Assembly (NCBI RefSeq): GCF_000524195.1
Contig: NW_020170423.1
Location: forward strand, 544,381-608,380
DNA: 64,000 nucleotides
Direction: 5' to 3'
DNA from: Echinococcus granulosus
Taxonomy: Eukaryota > Platyhelminthes > Cestoda > Cyclophyllidea > Taeniidae
Part shown: in pieces, positions 1 to 13,540 of the stretch
Numbering within the stretch: position 1 is the stretch's first letter
How the letters are laid out: the number at the start of each line of letters is the position of its first letter
The notes under the pieces: generated by a model
What the model was told of the DNA's origin: nothing
The model's input: the letters and a program-made list of their open reading frames with translations, nothing else
Databases searched by the model: none
Program-made: the position numbers and the translations under genes

Positions 1-1135
1 TTCCTTTGCCATCATTTTCTTGTTTAACTATTTCCTACACTCATCTTGGCTGCCTCGGGCGTCAGTAGTCCCCCAGCAAGAACTCAGGGCTTTAGCAAGC
101 CTTCATATGATTTTGCTTGTCTGGTTGGTGACAAAAGGGGTGGAGTTAGACATCCAGTGATTGGGGGGCACATTTGTACACTCTTCCCATGTCATGTGAG
201 AAAACTATGCAATACCATGCTCCTTGTACTTCTATACCGGGATAAATCATGTCCCATGACGTTAGCTTTCAAATACTGTGCATGTAACTGTTAAAACGAC
301 TGTATTTTATAGTGAGTGCGCTAAAAAGGGAGAAAATGTACAATTTATCACCGTCATCAGCCTTGTAAATCCAGATTTGCTGTTTTGATTTTGGCCCTTC
401 GTGGAATTCCTGACAACATGTCAGTTTCCTTTTCACTTACAACGGTATCAGATACCTTTTCCCCCTCCCGCCCCAGAGTGAACTTTTTCCTGTCAAGGAG
501 TGGTCATGAAGTACTTTGGTGATGAAAGTGGCTAACGAAATGCAAGGACAATCTTTGATGCGGCGTATGCAGTGGAGGATGTTGATGGTAAACCAACACT
601 CCGCTATACAGGTTTAATTGTCAGGTTGACATGTCCTGAAGCGCTTGATTTGAGTGAGGGAAACGGACAGTCCTGCTGAAAAATTCACTAACTGAGAGGA
701 GTGCTAGTACAATGAGAAGATGCTACCTGATTTCAGTAGTATATCCAATCAGGTGACCATTTTCCTCTAAAGTACTCATTTATTTACAATTCTTTTACAA
801 ATTGACGTTGCTTAGCGATTTTTTGGCACAAAATCTCACTACGCATTGTTTTCGGCATTGTACTCCTCTTCAGTGGTGCTACCCTTTTCCAAACAATGCG
901 CAAATCAGTTGAGTGATAGATTGCTATCATTCATATACCTGAAATAAGTACCTAAATAACAAATTCCCCTCTCTACTTACCTTATGCAACTTTTTAATTT
1001 TCGCATTTTCGGCGCATGACAGTATGCAGGTAGTGCAGCTACTAGTCTGGTTAGTTTGGTAGACGCTAAAACAGATCGTTTTGGCTGCGTAAAAACAATC
1101 CGTAAGGCTCACTCTGAAGTGACGAGATTTATCGT
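1..1135. other. No gene recognised
   Basis: AT-rich non-coding sequence. The short open frames show no splice context or domain features. Confidence 0.5.
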
Positions 1136-1830
1136 GAACCCAATGCTCCTATCATTGTGGCAACTATAGAAGAGTGCGGCAAGCTGGGAGCGAGCAAATT
1201 TCCCGACGAAAGTAAGATGAATTTTATCCCTAAGGCGCAGAATTTAATTGCCCCGCTTCTCCCCTCTGCCCAGGAGGCAGAATGAATCACTCGCCTAGGT
1301 CATGCAGTACCCTGTCTGGAGTCGTTGCTCACGCCTGGACAGCAGCAAGTCTGGCGAATTTCGTGTCTCCCTGAAGTGCTCTGCATTAGCGAGCGCCTAC
1401 GTGACCTTCCGTGTGTGTGTGTGTGTGTGGCATAAACACACCTGGAAGGAAGCAAGATTCGCGAGCCTCTGTGGTGTGCACACACAAAACTCACTTCGGA
1501 GTTACAAATTATACTATGAATTCAATGCTGCCATCTATGCGTAACCATAGAAGGGTACGAATTTCCTGCCCCGAACCTTTCCCGCCCACTTGCCCGGGTC
1601 ATGCAGTACCCTGTCTGCAGCCCTTTCTCACACCTAGACAGCAGACAGTGGCAGTTGTGGCGGATTTTGCTGTCATTTAAAGTGTTTCACACTGGCGCGA
1701 ACCTGCGTGATCTTGAGGGTGTGTGTAAGGCATAAACAGATCCTGGTGTGTGCACACATGCACAACCACGCACAAATGTGTACGGGGTGATAATTGATGG
1801 ATGGATAGCTGACTTCGATTGCAACCTATT
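1136..1830 (+). repeat. Two diverged tandem copies of a unit of about 300-380 bp
   Basis: The 21-base word beginning GGTCATGCAGTACCC occurs at 1298 and 1597. Around it the two halves align in order: CAATGCT near 1141 and 1523, a TATAGAAG/CATAGAAG block, GACAGCAG, and GGCATAAACA after a GT tract. The first unit carries a GTGTGTGT run (1411-1428). No coding sequence; the short ORFs here come from the repeat. Confidence 0.55.
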
Positions 1831-2395
1831 CCGTGCCTGCTGTGGAAGCGTCGCCGAAACAATACCGGCTGCCGGTGTGCTGTCCCTCCTTACTGCGTAG
1901 GATAAGAGAAGGGCACGCGACGGCTTTAATTTGTGTCGTTTTGGAACAATAAAAGTTTGTTTTTTGAAGTGAGCGTTGGTGGGAGAACGAAAGTGCAAAA
2001 TTTTGTTGAAATAGGCCAATAAAAACCACTTTTGGCCTGTAAAACCTAATAACGCAAGTTCAACTCTCTTGCCGCAGTGATCCGCCTCAAGAGGTCATGC
2101 ATGCGCGTATCAGAGAAATTTTTAAAACCTGGAGGGATTAAAGGCTATAAAACACGACGTGATTGACTCTGCATCCAAACAAGACATATTTTATGATGGC
2201 ATTTTATAGTCAAAAATAAGAAGAGATGAGGCGGTCCTTTTAGAACAGGCAATCCCATTACTTCAGGTCACCGCCATCTGATGTCTGTAAGGAAGGGATC
2301 CTTAAATCCTCCCCATTTGGCAATAAATTTGCCTGCTTGTACTTTAGACGAGATAATAAAACTCAAATTTTAATGACCGGGTGTCTTAACTTATT

Positions 2396-2495
2396 NNNNN
2401 NNNNNNNNNNNNNNNNNNNNNNNNNNNNNNNNNNNNNNNNNNNNNNNNNNNNNNNNNNNNNNNNNNNNNNNNNNNNNNNNNNNNNNNNNNNNNNN
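2396..2495. other. Assembly gap (100 N)
   Basis: Exactly 100 Ns, the usual placeholder for a gap of unknown size. Any open frame across it is meaningless. Confidence 0.98.
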
Positions 2496-4942
2496 GCACA
2501 TCAAGGCGTAGGCTAGTTAGACAGTTAAAACGATAGAATTGTGAACTGTCGGAGAAATTTGCTCTCGCCGCCACCACCACGGTAAATCACACCAATGCCG
2601 ACCAGTTGGCGAGAATAAACAATACCCTTCCAAGTATTGTAATAAAATCGTTTGTGTGTGTTTATCGAATACCGCGGCCTGTTTGATGTAAGCAGTATGC
2701 TTTAACACTTTAACTGGCATTTTAACGTCGCCTGCCAGCTATAACCCCCTTCCTTTTATGGAGTCATATTACGTGGATTTTGGAACCGGTCAGTCCTTAA
2801 TGGAGCAGAGAAGGTGTGACCGCCTTCTCAACTCATGCTTTCCCACACATACATGCACCAGGATTGTGTGAATGCTGATTTTTAGGTTTTTTTTTTTGAG
2901 AAGAAAATGGAAGTCTAGTCTTACTTTATAACCGAGTGAAACTTACACCCCTTTTTTTAATCATCCCTGTTCACCATTCATTCGAAGCCCTAAAAATGGA
3001 AAATAAATGTATGTGCAATCGTGTTTTATGTTTATTTGCGAGTGAAGCGCACGACTAGACTTTTTTTAAAAGAGCGGACAAAATGAATAATTTGTGTTTA
3101 AATCTTGTCCAACTGGGAACAGCTTTATTAATCACAGAATGAAACGCAAAAAGCTGTCAATTGCGTAATTTGTCGGAGGCATTTGCAGTCGCACATTTGG
3201 CATTTTCCTCCCAAGTTCGAAACTTTTGATTCCTGATTTAAGTAGTATGTAGCGTGGGTGTAACTTATTATGGACTTAAGTAGTATGTTCCCACATGCTC
3301 AAAATATTTTTTGCTGATTATGGGGTAACAGGACAAGTTTGTGTGGTTTCTAGTAATAAAAATGGTATAACTCGGATAAGGTTTTTAAAGTATTTCGTTC
3401 TTTAAAGTAATTATTATTATAATTCCTTCCCGATGTGACACAAGTCCAGCTCTGATCATCTTCGTTTTCATCTAACGTGATTTCTCAGCTGTCTACTACA
3501 TTTCTCATTTGATCAGATTATCATCAAAGGATAGGAAGGGGTGATAATCGTCACCTAAGAAAAGTAAGGGAAGAGATACAGAGGATGAGGGTGAGCTAGT
3601 AGCTCCCACTTATCTTAAAGTATCCATCTTCTTATGGACCAGTTTTGCTATGTGAGGTATGTAAGGTGTGTTGTCTTGTTGTCCTGGCTGATTCACTAGT
3701 CGAGGCTGCTTCAACAGTTCCTCTTACTCCCATTCGAGCCGCATCCTATCAGGGATTATTCCGTGGCTCTTGGCACTGAATTCATAGCAGCCGATTGCAG
3801 CCACACATGTACACATGAGGCATGCATAGTCTCCTGCCGAATAGTGGGTAGGAGACAACCAATGATATGTTTTTTCTCCCCACGAGCAGTAAAATAAACT
3901 GCTAAACTCACTTTCTATCACAAGTCAGTCTGTCAGTCAAATAATGGCGCGTTTCCACTGGACGCACAAAAGAAGTGAAAAAACTAATAGTGTTTGGACT
4001 TTGTAGCTTCCACTCTACCCCTAACGAAAAGTTGGTCTTGATGTCTTTACCTGTTTTAGTCAAGAGTGACATATAATTTGTCATCGGTTTTCACCGTCAG
4101 ATTTAAGTGGTAGAAGTCACTTGATTCTGCTCAATATCTTCTGCTATTGCATACCACGCATTCATCAACAACCTTGACAAGAAGCTGCCTCAGTCTTGGA
4201 ACAGAAGTAAGCAGGATTTGTGAGGTAGACAAGATCAACACAATCCATCAAGGTGAATCGAGACTTTATGGAACGGGATTCAAAGCGGAAGTTAAATGTT
4301 AGAAAGCACACTGAGGAATACCGCGTCGACAGACTGATGCATATCTATCGTATGAATTTTATCAAATCCCAACAAATTATAACACGTTATTCGAATGGGC
4401 TCTGCCGGAAATAAGCAAGGTTTCCTGGCCACTTTATAACCGCGGGGATGAAAACTGTACGTACAACAAATACTTCCCTTTATCCTGTTGTCAGGATGCA
4501 ATCTGAAGGCGTGCATCAACAAACATACCTGCTATTCCCCTTTTTTTATCAACTTGCCTTTAATTTGGTCTAAATGGTTTACCTGACCTGAATGACATCC
4601 CGTTCCGAGGTAGGAAGTATGGAGTCAAAGTCGCGCCTTTTTGGTAACCTAAGAAAGGCTTTTTAACTTCCGAGTAATGTAAGTAGACTCGTAAAGGACT
4701 GGCGATAACCTTGAGAGGATAATTTTTACCATGTAGACTTTTTGTGAAGAAAATGTTCTTCCTCTAGGCAGCAGGTTGAGACCTTGAAAGATAAATTGCG
4801 CTCGGGCGGTGTTAAAATGCTTCCCCGTTGGCGTGTTTGTTGCGTAGGCATCTTAAGCATCTATCTTTCCATGAGTTAGAGGCGCCATATGTGGTTATAG
4901 AGAATACGGGATTGTATAATCGAGTGGTAAGTTAAATATAGT
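2496..4942. other. No gene recognised
   Basis: Intergenic DNA with A/T homopolymers and small ORFs under 80 codons on both strands. No recognisable repeat of the main family and no exon with paired splice sites. Confidence 0.5.
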
Positions 4943-5942
4943 CTAGTGCTCCTAGTCTTTCCTGAAGACGAAAAAAATCATAACAGTAGGGTAGAGTACG
5001 CATGGTCGACGTACAGAAGGGTATGACCCGAAGACCATGACTTTGGCGGAAGTATAAAGGCGAAGACTTAGGTGTCCACGAAACCTTTTAGGCGTCGTCC
5101 CCGGCGCTCCTCTTAATCACCCTCCTGCGTCTGGTCATCACAACGTAGTTGGCACTGTAAGGCGAAGCACCTATGAGCCCACCACGTTAGTCATCGAAGT
5201 TGCGAGCAACTGAGAAGACATCTGGCCGCAGCACCTCTGAGCCCTCTTGACAATTCCACTGAATATGGAGCTCCGTCTTGTTTGGGAACTGTATTGGAGG
5301 AAGAAAAATGTGCAGGCCATCACATATTTCCATCGCCAGTCGTTAAAAATCTGGCCCCAAAACAGAGTCACCTACCTACTAGAAGGTGGGATTTGAATCT
5401 TTTCTCATTTCAGTGCTGCCCAGCTTTGTATCTACCTGAGTTTTATCCAGTTAGTGGGAAGGTGGTGGAAGTATCGTGTGTTCACTTAATTGACATTTCC
5501 AAATAGGTACCTTAGAGAGGTCCATAACGAACAATTCCATATGGTATACGGCTGGGGTCGCTGCCTACGGTTGCTAATAGCTTTCCTGTAGTCCATGGAA
5601 CTGGAGTAGCTACCACAGGTAGAAGTTATTTTCAACCCTTCCGTTGGAGGTCGTTGTGGGTTCTTTCATCCTCAGCAGGTTTACCATTCAGGAGTTGAAA
5701 GCAGATTGGTTGACCTTTAGGATCAGGTTAACCTTCCGATGCCACCAATGTAGGGCTTCGAGTCTTCGCCGAAGGCAAGAGGACATAATACTAGGGTAGA
5801 ATGTGTATTGCCGATGTACAGAAGGGCTGGAGACTTGTCGGCATGGCCCGGAGTTCATTCCTCCCAGTAAAAGCACAAAAGCAGAGCCTTAGGTGCCAGG
5901 GCAATCAAAACAATGAATTCATTAAGCAATCAGTGTGTTACA
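4943..5942 (+). mobile_element. TRIM-like element, both terminal repeats present
   Basis: Left terminal repeat about 4943-5091 (starts TAGTGCTCCTAGTC, a worn TGTAGCGCCCCGAGAC). Non-coding internal region about 5092-5748. Right terminal repeat 5749-5942, starting TGTAGGGCTTCGAG and ending GTGTTACA. Key shared words in the repeat: GACATAATAC, TATTGCCGA, AGAAGGGCTGG, GGCATGGCCCGGA, GGAGCC. The internal region aligns with those at 10.9, 26.7 and 46.4 kb. No ORF of retroelement type, and no target-site duplication visible at the ends. Confidence 0.65.
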
Positions 5943-6761
5943 ATGGACCCCCTGGTCTACCAAATATGATGTGCTGATGGCCGACGACACCCAAAAAAAA
6001 CTTCTTTTTCCCCAAAAAATAAAAACAACAAATCATGTGTTCGACTGATTCATTCCACAAGGTTGTCCTTAATTTCAAACTTATTTAAGATTACTATCTT
6101 GGCAACTTTCTGCGACTCAGCCAAGACTCACCCCACTAATTTCGTAGATTAGGGCTCCTTCTAGCCTCTCGGTTTTTTTCCTTTTCTCCTTACTCCACTT
6201 CAGTGCTTTCAACACCCTTTATCCCCACACTAGCATCACTGCTATGCTTTTAGGAACAACGAAAGAGTTTCCCTGATTTTGGACCCTGAAATCCCATTAA
6301 ATTGCGCACCATTTAAAAGTAGAAAATCCTTTTCCATAGAAATAGTGCCTTGCTAATAGTAATGAAAATTTGTACGTGCGGTTGCATTATATCACTGTTA
6401 AGGAGTCTTGAAATTTTCTTTTTAAACAAGACAGTCCAACTTCACCATTCCCTCATTCGCGCACCGCCGATGTGATTATTAATCCAAAGAAATCCAAAAG
6501 TCATGCTTTTTCCTTGCGTAAAATGGTTGTAACAAAAGTCATTTGCGATTGATGACGCCCCGTCAAGTGGTTGATGTAGACGCCTGGCTTTTCACGTAAT
6601 CATTAGTGAACAATTAGTATCAGGAGCATTCTCTACTACCTATGAACAGGTAACGACTATTTAAATGAGATTTATCCCACAGCACTTGACAACGGCGTGA
6701 AGTAGAATCAGCGAGTCTGGATTACTTTGCAATGGTTCCTTTCACGGCCCATAAGTGATAG

Positions 6762-6959
6762 TGTAGCGCCCCAAGACTTCCTTAAAGACGAGAAAAGACA
6801 CAATACTTGAGCAGAATATTTATAATAGACGTAGGGAATAGCTGGGGGCCTACCGGCATGGCCCGGAGACCAGGTCCGTCCGGCGGACGCACAATTGTGG
6901 AGCGCCTGGGTGGCCGCTTCAACAAAACCGAGAGTTAGGCATGCAATCAAAGTATTACA
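6762..6959 (+). repeat. Solo terminal repeat of the TRIM-like family
   Basis: A full-length example: starts TGTAGCGCCCCAAGACTTCC and ends AAAGTATTACA. It has no internal sequence on either side, as expected after recombination between two terminal repeats. No clear flanking duplication. Confidence 0.6.
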
Positions 6960-7396
6960 GTATATTTCAAATCAAATATAAAACTGATTCTTTTTTGTTT
7001 TATCTGAAGTAATCTAATGTACCCGACCAGTTGGTATAACGCGCCCTTACGACAAGAGTTTCTATGCGGAATGTCCCAGTCTTAACGTTCATAATTTATT
7101 CAAAAACCCCGTCTTCGCAGAACATTTGTAAGCAGGTTTTGTCACAGGTGCAGCGGCGAAGTCTTAAAGGAAGTGCAATACTTTCCCCGGAGCATTCAGA
7201 CATCCCAAAAATTTGATAAATTTTGTTTTTGACCACTAGATCCCTAGACTTCTAGATGATGGGAAAGGTAGTTGGTACGCTGCTAAACGATCACGATAAG
7301 GACAAGATGTAACCTGTACTAATGAGGAAAGAACTTTCAAGTCCCTCTCTCATCCGCAAGAGTAGCAAATTAATGCAATAATCCCCAAAATATGGG

Positions 7397-7409
7397 GGGG
7401 GGGGGGGAA
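7397..7409 (+). repeat. Poly-G run
   Basis: A run of about 13 G interrupts AT-rich non-coding DNA. Its length is likely to be unreliable. Confidence 0.7.
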
Positions 7410-7950
7410 TTTAAACCGTAGGACCCCATAGGACGAGGGCAAAAAGGTAATGAAAATTCGGTCTCATGACTTGAAGGGGACACTAAGTACTGCACTTAAG
7501 ACCCGCCAATTTACCCTAGCAAAATGGTGGGAGTGTATTTAAGCCACTTTTAGCGTTTCAAGCATAAGTTTATTTGCCTAAACACGGATAGCAAGGCAAA
7601 GTTGTAAACTGTTTGAAAAGTCGGTGTATGGACACCCGGAGCAGTTGCTGGGGTCTCGACCGCGACTATGATTTGCCGAACTCCTCAGCTCTAGCCGTTT
7701 CCTTTTTTAATACCTATTTGCGTAATCTACTCCTCCTTTTCATCTGTTTACGCTAAGCAAGAGGGAGACGAAACCCGAATAATTGTCTTTTGACCAATTG
7801 TGGCGCCTTGCAAGATATGCGGACGCGTCTACTGTTAGGCATCGGGAGGATGCTTGATACTAGCCCTGGTAACCAAGATGACTAGATGATGCAGGTAGAT
7901 TTCACTGTGCTTAAACACCAGCAATCTGATTCTTATTTTTATTCAACATT

Positions 7951-8120
7951 GCTGCATTACCCTGTTTGCTTAACTCTCCTCTATGATAACGGACCACTTA
8001 GGGCACAGCCATTGTACTCCTGTGGGGCTTCTTGTCCTCTCGGCCATGCCAGTAGTCCCCAGGCCATTCTACTCGTCCACAATGCATATTCTGTCTTTAG
8101 AGAAGTCTCGGGACTCTACA
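7951..8120 (-). repeat. Solo terminal repeat, minus strand
   Basis: Reverse orientation: the plus strand ends in AGTCTCGGGACTCTACA, the complement of the family start. ATGCCAGTAGTCCCCAGGCC matches the middle block. Confidence 0.55.
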
Positions 8121-10710
8121 CGGCAGTCTCCAAATAGTATTTCCTGGTTTCTGATTGGCCAAAGAGTCGTGGGTATTCAAACCTTGTAAATAAATTGCCT
8201 CGATTAAGGTTTAGGTAAAAGATTCAACTCATATACAAGATAAGTTGAACATTTTCAGCCCGGTTAATCAGTTGCGCGCGACTTTTGAAACCTGATAGTC
8301 ACTTTTCCGCTTTGAATTTTTACGAGTCCAATTTACTACGGCGCAGAGACAGGAATCTCCTTGACAGCATTTCATTTACGGGTCAGATTTTCTCCCTCCT
8401 TTCTGCATAGTAAACATGGCAGTGTTTTGGAGGATAGATTGGAAGCTAGTTGTGACGGCAAACTATTCCTCCATCCAGTCGCCCACCCATCCACCCATCT
8501 GGAGCAGAAGACATGTTTTCCACTGTAAAAAAAACAAAACAATGCTTTACTTCTGAAGGGCTGAGGAAAATGCATGTCAACCGACCTACCTTATTTCTCA
8601 TCCTGTAAGCTAATTTATAACTTCAAAAATGTAAGAGATCCCGGCGATTCGTTGCTAATTTGTGTTTAGTTTATACATTATTTATCCAGCTTTCTCATCG
8701 AAAGAAGAAAGAGGGTAAAAATTAGGCGGTCGAAGCTTTTTCCAGCAAGCTGAAATTTACCGAACGGTTAGAGAAAAATTGTTACTTTAGTTTTTCTGTG
8801 TTCCATCCAATTTTCTCACAGTTGAGGGAGAGAGAAAGAGATGGCAAATTCTAAAATATCCGTCTACTAGTGTATTTTTTCCAGCCTCCATAAAGCCGAG
8901 ATAGGGTGCGGAGGGGGGTAGGGTTATTTTTGGGGATTTTTATGCATACATACAAAATTGATGAAAGGGGATTGTAATCTGTCTAACTTCACAGGATTAA
9001 CACCTCCTCGACGAATTGTCGATGCGAACTGAACAGTTCTTAGGCCAAGTTCAAGGACTGCTTTCCAAGGCATCTAGTCGATTCGATTTGAAAGCATCAC
9101 TTGTTTTACGTTCTTACATCTAAAACCACTTGAAATAGAAGTGTATTCCGGCATGATTTCATTCATCTCAAAACACCTAGTGTAAATGTGAGCAAAGGAT
9201 GTGCCTTTGTTTTAATTGCCACGGAAGGGCGCACTATTTATTTCCTTCCCATTTCCCTTATAGTGAAATGAGTGGGCTTTATTATTCCAACAGGCTTTTG
9301 CTGTCATGTCCATGAAATTGTTTCTAACTTTCGTTTCTTCTCAGCTGGTGACATTTTTTAGAAAATAGGCTAGTCTTTGCTGCGAAACTGTATCACATCA
9401 TGAGGGGAATTGTGTAGTGGCTATTAGTTAAGAAGGGCGAAAGCCTCCACACCCATCAAATTTGCATGCCGAGAGCAACTGAAAGTTTGACTGTCGAGCC
9501 ATTGTGGTGGTAGCCGCATTTGTCTGCTGTCAAACTAGTTAGTAGTGGAAGAGGTTGAAGAGGAATTGAAAGTATTGAAACCGTTTACACCCATTCACAA
9601 CGCTTGGCGTGGCGCTTACTCCATTGTTCGAAGGTGAACCCCGTACACATCCTTTCCCGAAAGCTACTTTTGCAAGATAAGGGTGCCGGTTACTTGATGT
9701 GAAGGCGGACAAGACGCATTAAAAAACCGCCTGCAGTGATTTGGCTTTCAGGCAAGACATGCGATGTTTATCACTGGTTGCGAGGGTACACAACGCGAAA
9801 GACAGACGCAGTCTTTGTGGAAAAGGTGTTGCTAGGACTTGCTTTGACGCAAATCGCAGGCAAAAGTGCTTTCAAACTAGTTAAACAAGCTGAGTGGACA
9901 CATTAAGGGTAAGGCTACCGTTAAAGCAGGTTTTTGAAGAAGCAAAATTTGTCGCTTACAGTATAAAGTAGCTTTGAGGCTTGTCACTGCTCCTTGGAAT
10001 CCCATGAGTGGTGGTTGGATGTCAAACTGATTCGAACCACCTGTGTTTGTACTCCCCTACACGAAGTCACCCGAAAGTCACGTCGCTTGAGCCCCAACTC
10101 TACACTAAGGGGCTACAAAGCCAAAACTTTTGACTTAAAGGAAAAAGGATGCATTTATAAATAGCGGTATCATAGATTTCAAATACGAATAGTTCGAGTG
10201 GTGCTTAGGTAAAGGAATGTGTCTAACGCCTGAAACAGCTTTGTTACCTGCCCCCAAACGAGTAACGCGTTGCTGCCAAAGTTGGTTTGTACATTTTCCC
10301 GTCTGACATCCCCCACTGGTAGGGAAAAACGATGGGAATACTTCGTTCCCGATTCCATCTTCATAGCTGATAGCCTATTTGGTTAGCTTTCAGTTTTGCA
10401 TCTCTGAAAAGTGTTTTAATGCTTCCTTTATTTTGCCCTCATGCTGTGAATTTTTACAATGCCTATAGAAGGAAACAAAGTGCTGTGCAACACGATTTTT
10501 TACATTCCGATTTCCCTGTCACATTATTAATGGTGTAGTAGGGGATTGCGTGTGGGGAAGGTTAGCCTTCCATTTCTATTTGCTTACAGGATGTACCAAA
10601 GGATCTCAAGCCTGACTATAACGAATAACATCTTAAATATTTGTTTCCTGCTGTGATAACATCCACGCTTCAAATGTTGGATATAGTTTTACGGTGTCTT
10701 TAGAAGGTAG
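8121..10710. other. No gene recognised
   Basis: Contains only short ORFs. No repeat family, RNA gene or exon structure that I can support. Confidence 0.5.
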
Positions 10711-11795
10711 TATAGCGCGTCGAGACGTTTATTAAACCCTCGAAAGAATATGCATTGCCGACGTCGAGAAGGCCTTGAGGCTACCAGCATGGTGCGGAGA
10801 CCGTAGCGCCCAAAAAGATCCTTCAGTGCTAGTGAAACCAAAATGAAGAGTTAAACAAACAGCTATGGTATTACCTAGCCTCACTCCCACTTTGGGCGGC
10901 GCCCCCGGCGCTTCCCTTGGTCGATCTCTCCCAGCGTCCGTCACAGCTTAGTCGAGGCTGTAAGTCATACCCATTAAATAACTTCGCCAGTCATCGCATT
11001 TGTGTGCAACTGGAAAGATATCCGACTGCAACCCCACTGATCCCTCTCGGCAATGTCACGGGATTTGGAGTTTCCTTCTGTTTGGGAACTGTAATGGGGG
11101 CGAAGGGATAATGTGCTGACCACCACGCATTTCCGTTGCTAATCGTAGGAACAATGGCCTGGAGTGGTTTAAGATGGTTTCATGGAGGTAATATTTCGCG
11201 TCTCTTCCTTCTTGCGACTCTGTCCCCACCTTAGTACTACCCAGCCGCATCTATCTGGGCTTTGTCTAGCTAGCAGAGAGGTGGAGGAGGTATCGCGTAT
11301 TCACTTTATTGACATTTTTTATGCAGGAATGGTAGATAGTTCCGTAAATAACTTCCAGACTTTTCGTAACCACGGCTTGTGTCGCTTCAGTTGTTGATAG
11401 CATTTTACCAGACCGCAGCACTGAGGTAGTTGCCGAAGGTGGACGTCAATTTCAGCCCTTTCGGTAGGGGTCGTTACCGATTCTCCCACCAGCAGCATGT
11501 GCTCTTCTTCCGCCCCACTGAGGTTTATCACCCAGCAGCTAAAATTAAGATTGACGTCCCCCGGAAGCGGTTTTTTTACTACTGGCAACAACGTAGCGCC
11601 CTAAGACCTCCCTGAAGACGAAAGAGGACAAAATACTAGTACGGAGTATATATTTTCGACGTGAAGGGTGGCTGGTAGGATACTAGCACGGCCTGGAGGC
11701 CAGCTCACTAGGCGGAGGCACAATGGCACAGGCCCTAAGTGTTACCCTTACCAAAATCCAGAATTAAGCGAACAATCAACTTATTGCAATATTAA
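10711..11795 (+). mobile_element. TRIM-like element, most complete copy
   Basis: Left terminal repeat about 10711-10875, internal 10876-11591, right terminal repeat about 11592-11795. The two ends share order and spacing of conserved words over about 180 bp, so this is a direct repeat flanking unique internal sequence. The right copy carries GTAGCGCCCTAAGACCTCC and GAGGCACAATGG. No coding capacity. I see no polypurine tract before the right repeat (it reads ACTGGCAACAA) and no obvious tRNA primer site, so the retrotransposon reading rests on architecture alone. Confidence 0.65.
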
Positions 11796-12524
11796 CTCAT
11801 CGTAATTATCAAAAGTGACCTTCATTGTGCGACTTCATTTGGCGCAAGGAATTCATTACTAACCACGATCTTCAACTTACTGTGGCGCGGATGTAGGGAT
11901 CTATAGATAACCTCAGCAGGACGGCATAGAAGGGTTAAAGGAAGTGAAATATAACTCATCCATTGGAAAGTAGCAATGGAGTAAAGTAAGCATCCTAAAA
12001 ATGACGGTGTGGTGTTTTTAGACATCCTTCTACGTGCTTCTGATACACTGCAGCCACTCTCGAGACCACATCAGTGCCATTTTGCAGAAAGTAGTAAGAG
12101 ACATCTCGAGGATTTCACTGGGAATCGTCCATTAAAGTTCCTGCAAGAGAGGTAATAAGGACGTCTATGCCGAGCACACACTGCACACCAAATGCGAGAA
12201 AAGCACCTCCCAAATGTCAACTCCTCCACTTCTAGTCCTGTTGAACTTGGTCAATCGCAACCAAACGGCTTTCATCATTAGGCGTTGTCGTCTTGAATTC
12301 ATTACAAAGCAATGCACAGCTACCCCTACTGCAGAGTTCATTCCACTATGGAAGTTATATTGCTGTGACGGTGGGAAAAAAGGTTTGGCCGAGAAACAAG
12401 TAAAAGGAAGGTGTAGCAACGCCAGTAAGATCATGGTCAGGGCCTAAGCACGGTAAGCTGAATGTCACCGGTAAAACAAGCGGACAGCCACATTTAAGCC
12501 TACCTTTCAGCACCGCCTTCTCGA

Positions 12525-12650
12525 CATACAAATGTCATGCTTGATTTAAGTGAAGTCTGCGATAAATCCTCGCGGATTTCTCCGTCCAAGGGCAGTGTAT
12601 TCCAAAGCTCCACCTTCCTCAGAATTAACCGTGAAAAGTATCAAAACGCA
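12525..12650 (-). pseudogene. Degenerate non-LTR retrotransposon ORF2 tail
   Basis: The minus strand reads YFSRLILRKVELWNTLPLDG and continues LSQTSLKS. This resembles the typical end of RTE/CR1-like reverse transcriptase ORFs (F-S-x-R-V-V-x-x-W-N-x-L-P, then an F-K-x-x-L helix). A stop lies just upstream and no reverse transcriptase core could be read. Short and weak. Confidence 0.3.
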
Positions 12651-13329
12651 GACCAGAAACAACAAAGAGTGACAAAATATGTTTGGTTCACATATCGATA
12701 TGCCAGTCTCATTAACATACTTGCTCCATTCTCAATTCGGAGCCTATGGTTTGTGAAGCGATTGTAGAATAATGCTAGCTAAACTTGACGAATATCTGTG
12801 ACTCCAAAGCTTCGACTTGTAGCCTTCATGGAGAGAGTAGCATGGGCCTATCAATGGAATTCAACTCTTGCTTTTGCAGCCTTAGGACCTCCGTTGGGCA
12901 GTTTTGCTCTCATCGTCCGTCTTTTCGCATGTCAGTCGCCGTTCGTCTTTAAATTTTTCTTTCAACAAATGGCCTTGAGACTACCCACTTGGATTGTGGA
13001 TAGTCGCTCAGAAATCATGAAAGGAGGATATAGTTCTGAGCTCCAACACAAAGGGCTTAGAGTCAGAAACAAGTTGTGAGTTTTTTAAAAGAGCTGAAAC
13101 ATATTTTCATGGCATTTATGGGTAAAATTGGATGAACTTGGTGGGTTTTTTCCAAAGAAGTGGGAACTAGTAGTAACCATAGAAGGATAATTTTGGGCGA
13201 GGCGTGCCACTTTTTTGTTCGGTAAACCGCAAATTGACCTTTGAGTAATTGAAATACTTTATTTGTTTAACTTCTCGTTTTGGTTTCAAGGGCACTTGTT
13301 GCTCCGCCTTTGTACTTCCGCCCGGGGGG

Positions 13330-13540
13330 GGGGTATGGCCTTCAAACCACTTTCAACCCTTCCATTGCGGGTTTTCACAGATTTTTCCATTCGGAGCCGG
13401 TGTTTGGTAATGGAAATTAGGGTGATTGTCCTTAGGGATCGAGTTTTCTTTCTGCTGCCACCAACGCAGTGCCCGGAACTTTCTTGAAGACGAGGTACTA
13501 AGGTACAAGTTAAACAAACAATAAAGATATTATTCGTACA
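13330..13540 (+). mobile_element. 3' fragment of a TRIM-like element
   Basis: Carries the last part of the internal region (TTTCAACCCTTCCATTGCGG, then CTGCTGCCACCAACG) and a shortened right terminal repeat (GTGCCCGGAACTTTCTTGAA to TATTCGTACA). A G run at 13323-13333 marks its left edge. Confidence 0.5.

Noticed and set aside
1302..1680. Overlapping ORFs over the GT repeats
   Set aside because: Their length is produced by the GT microsatellite and the tandem repeat.
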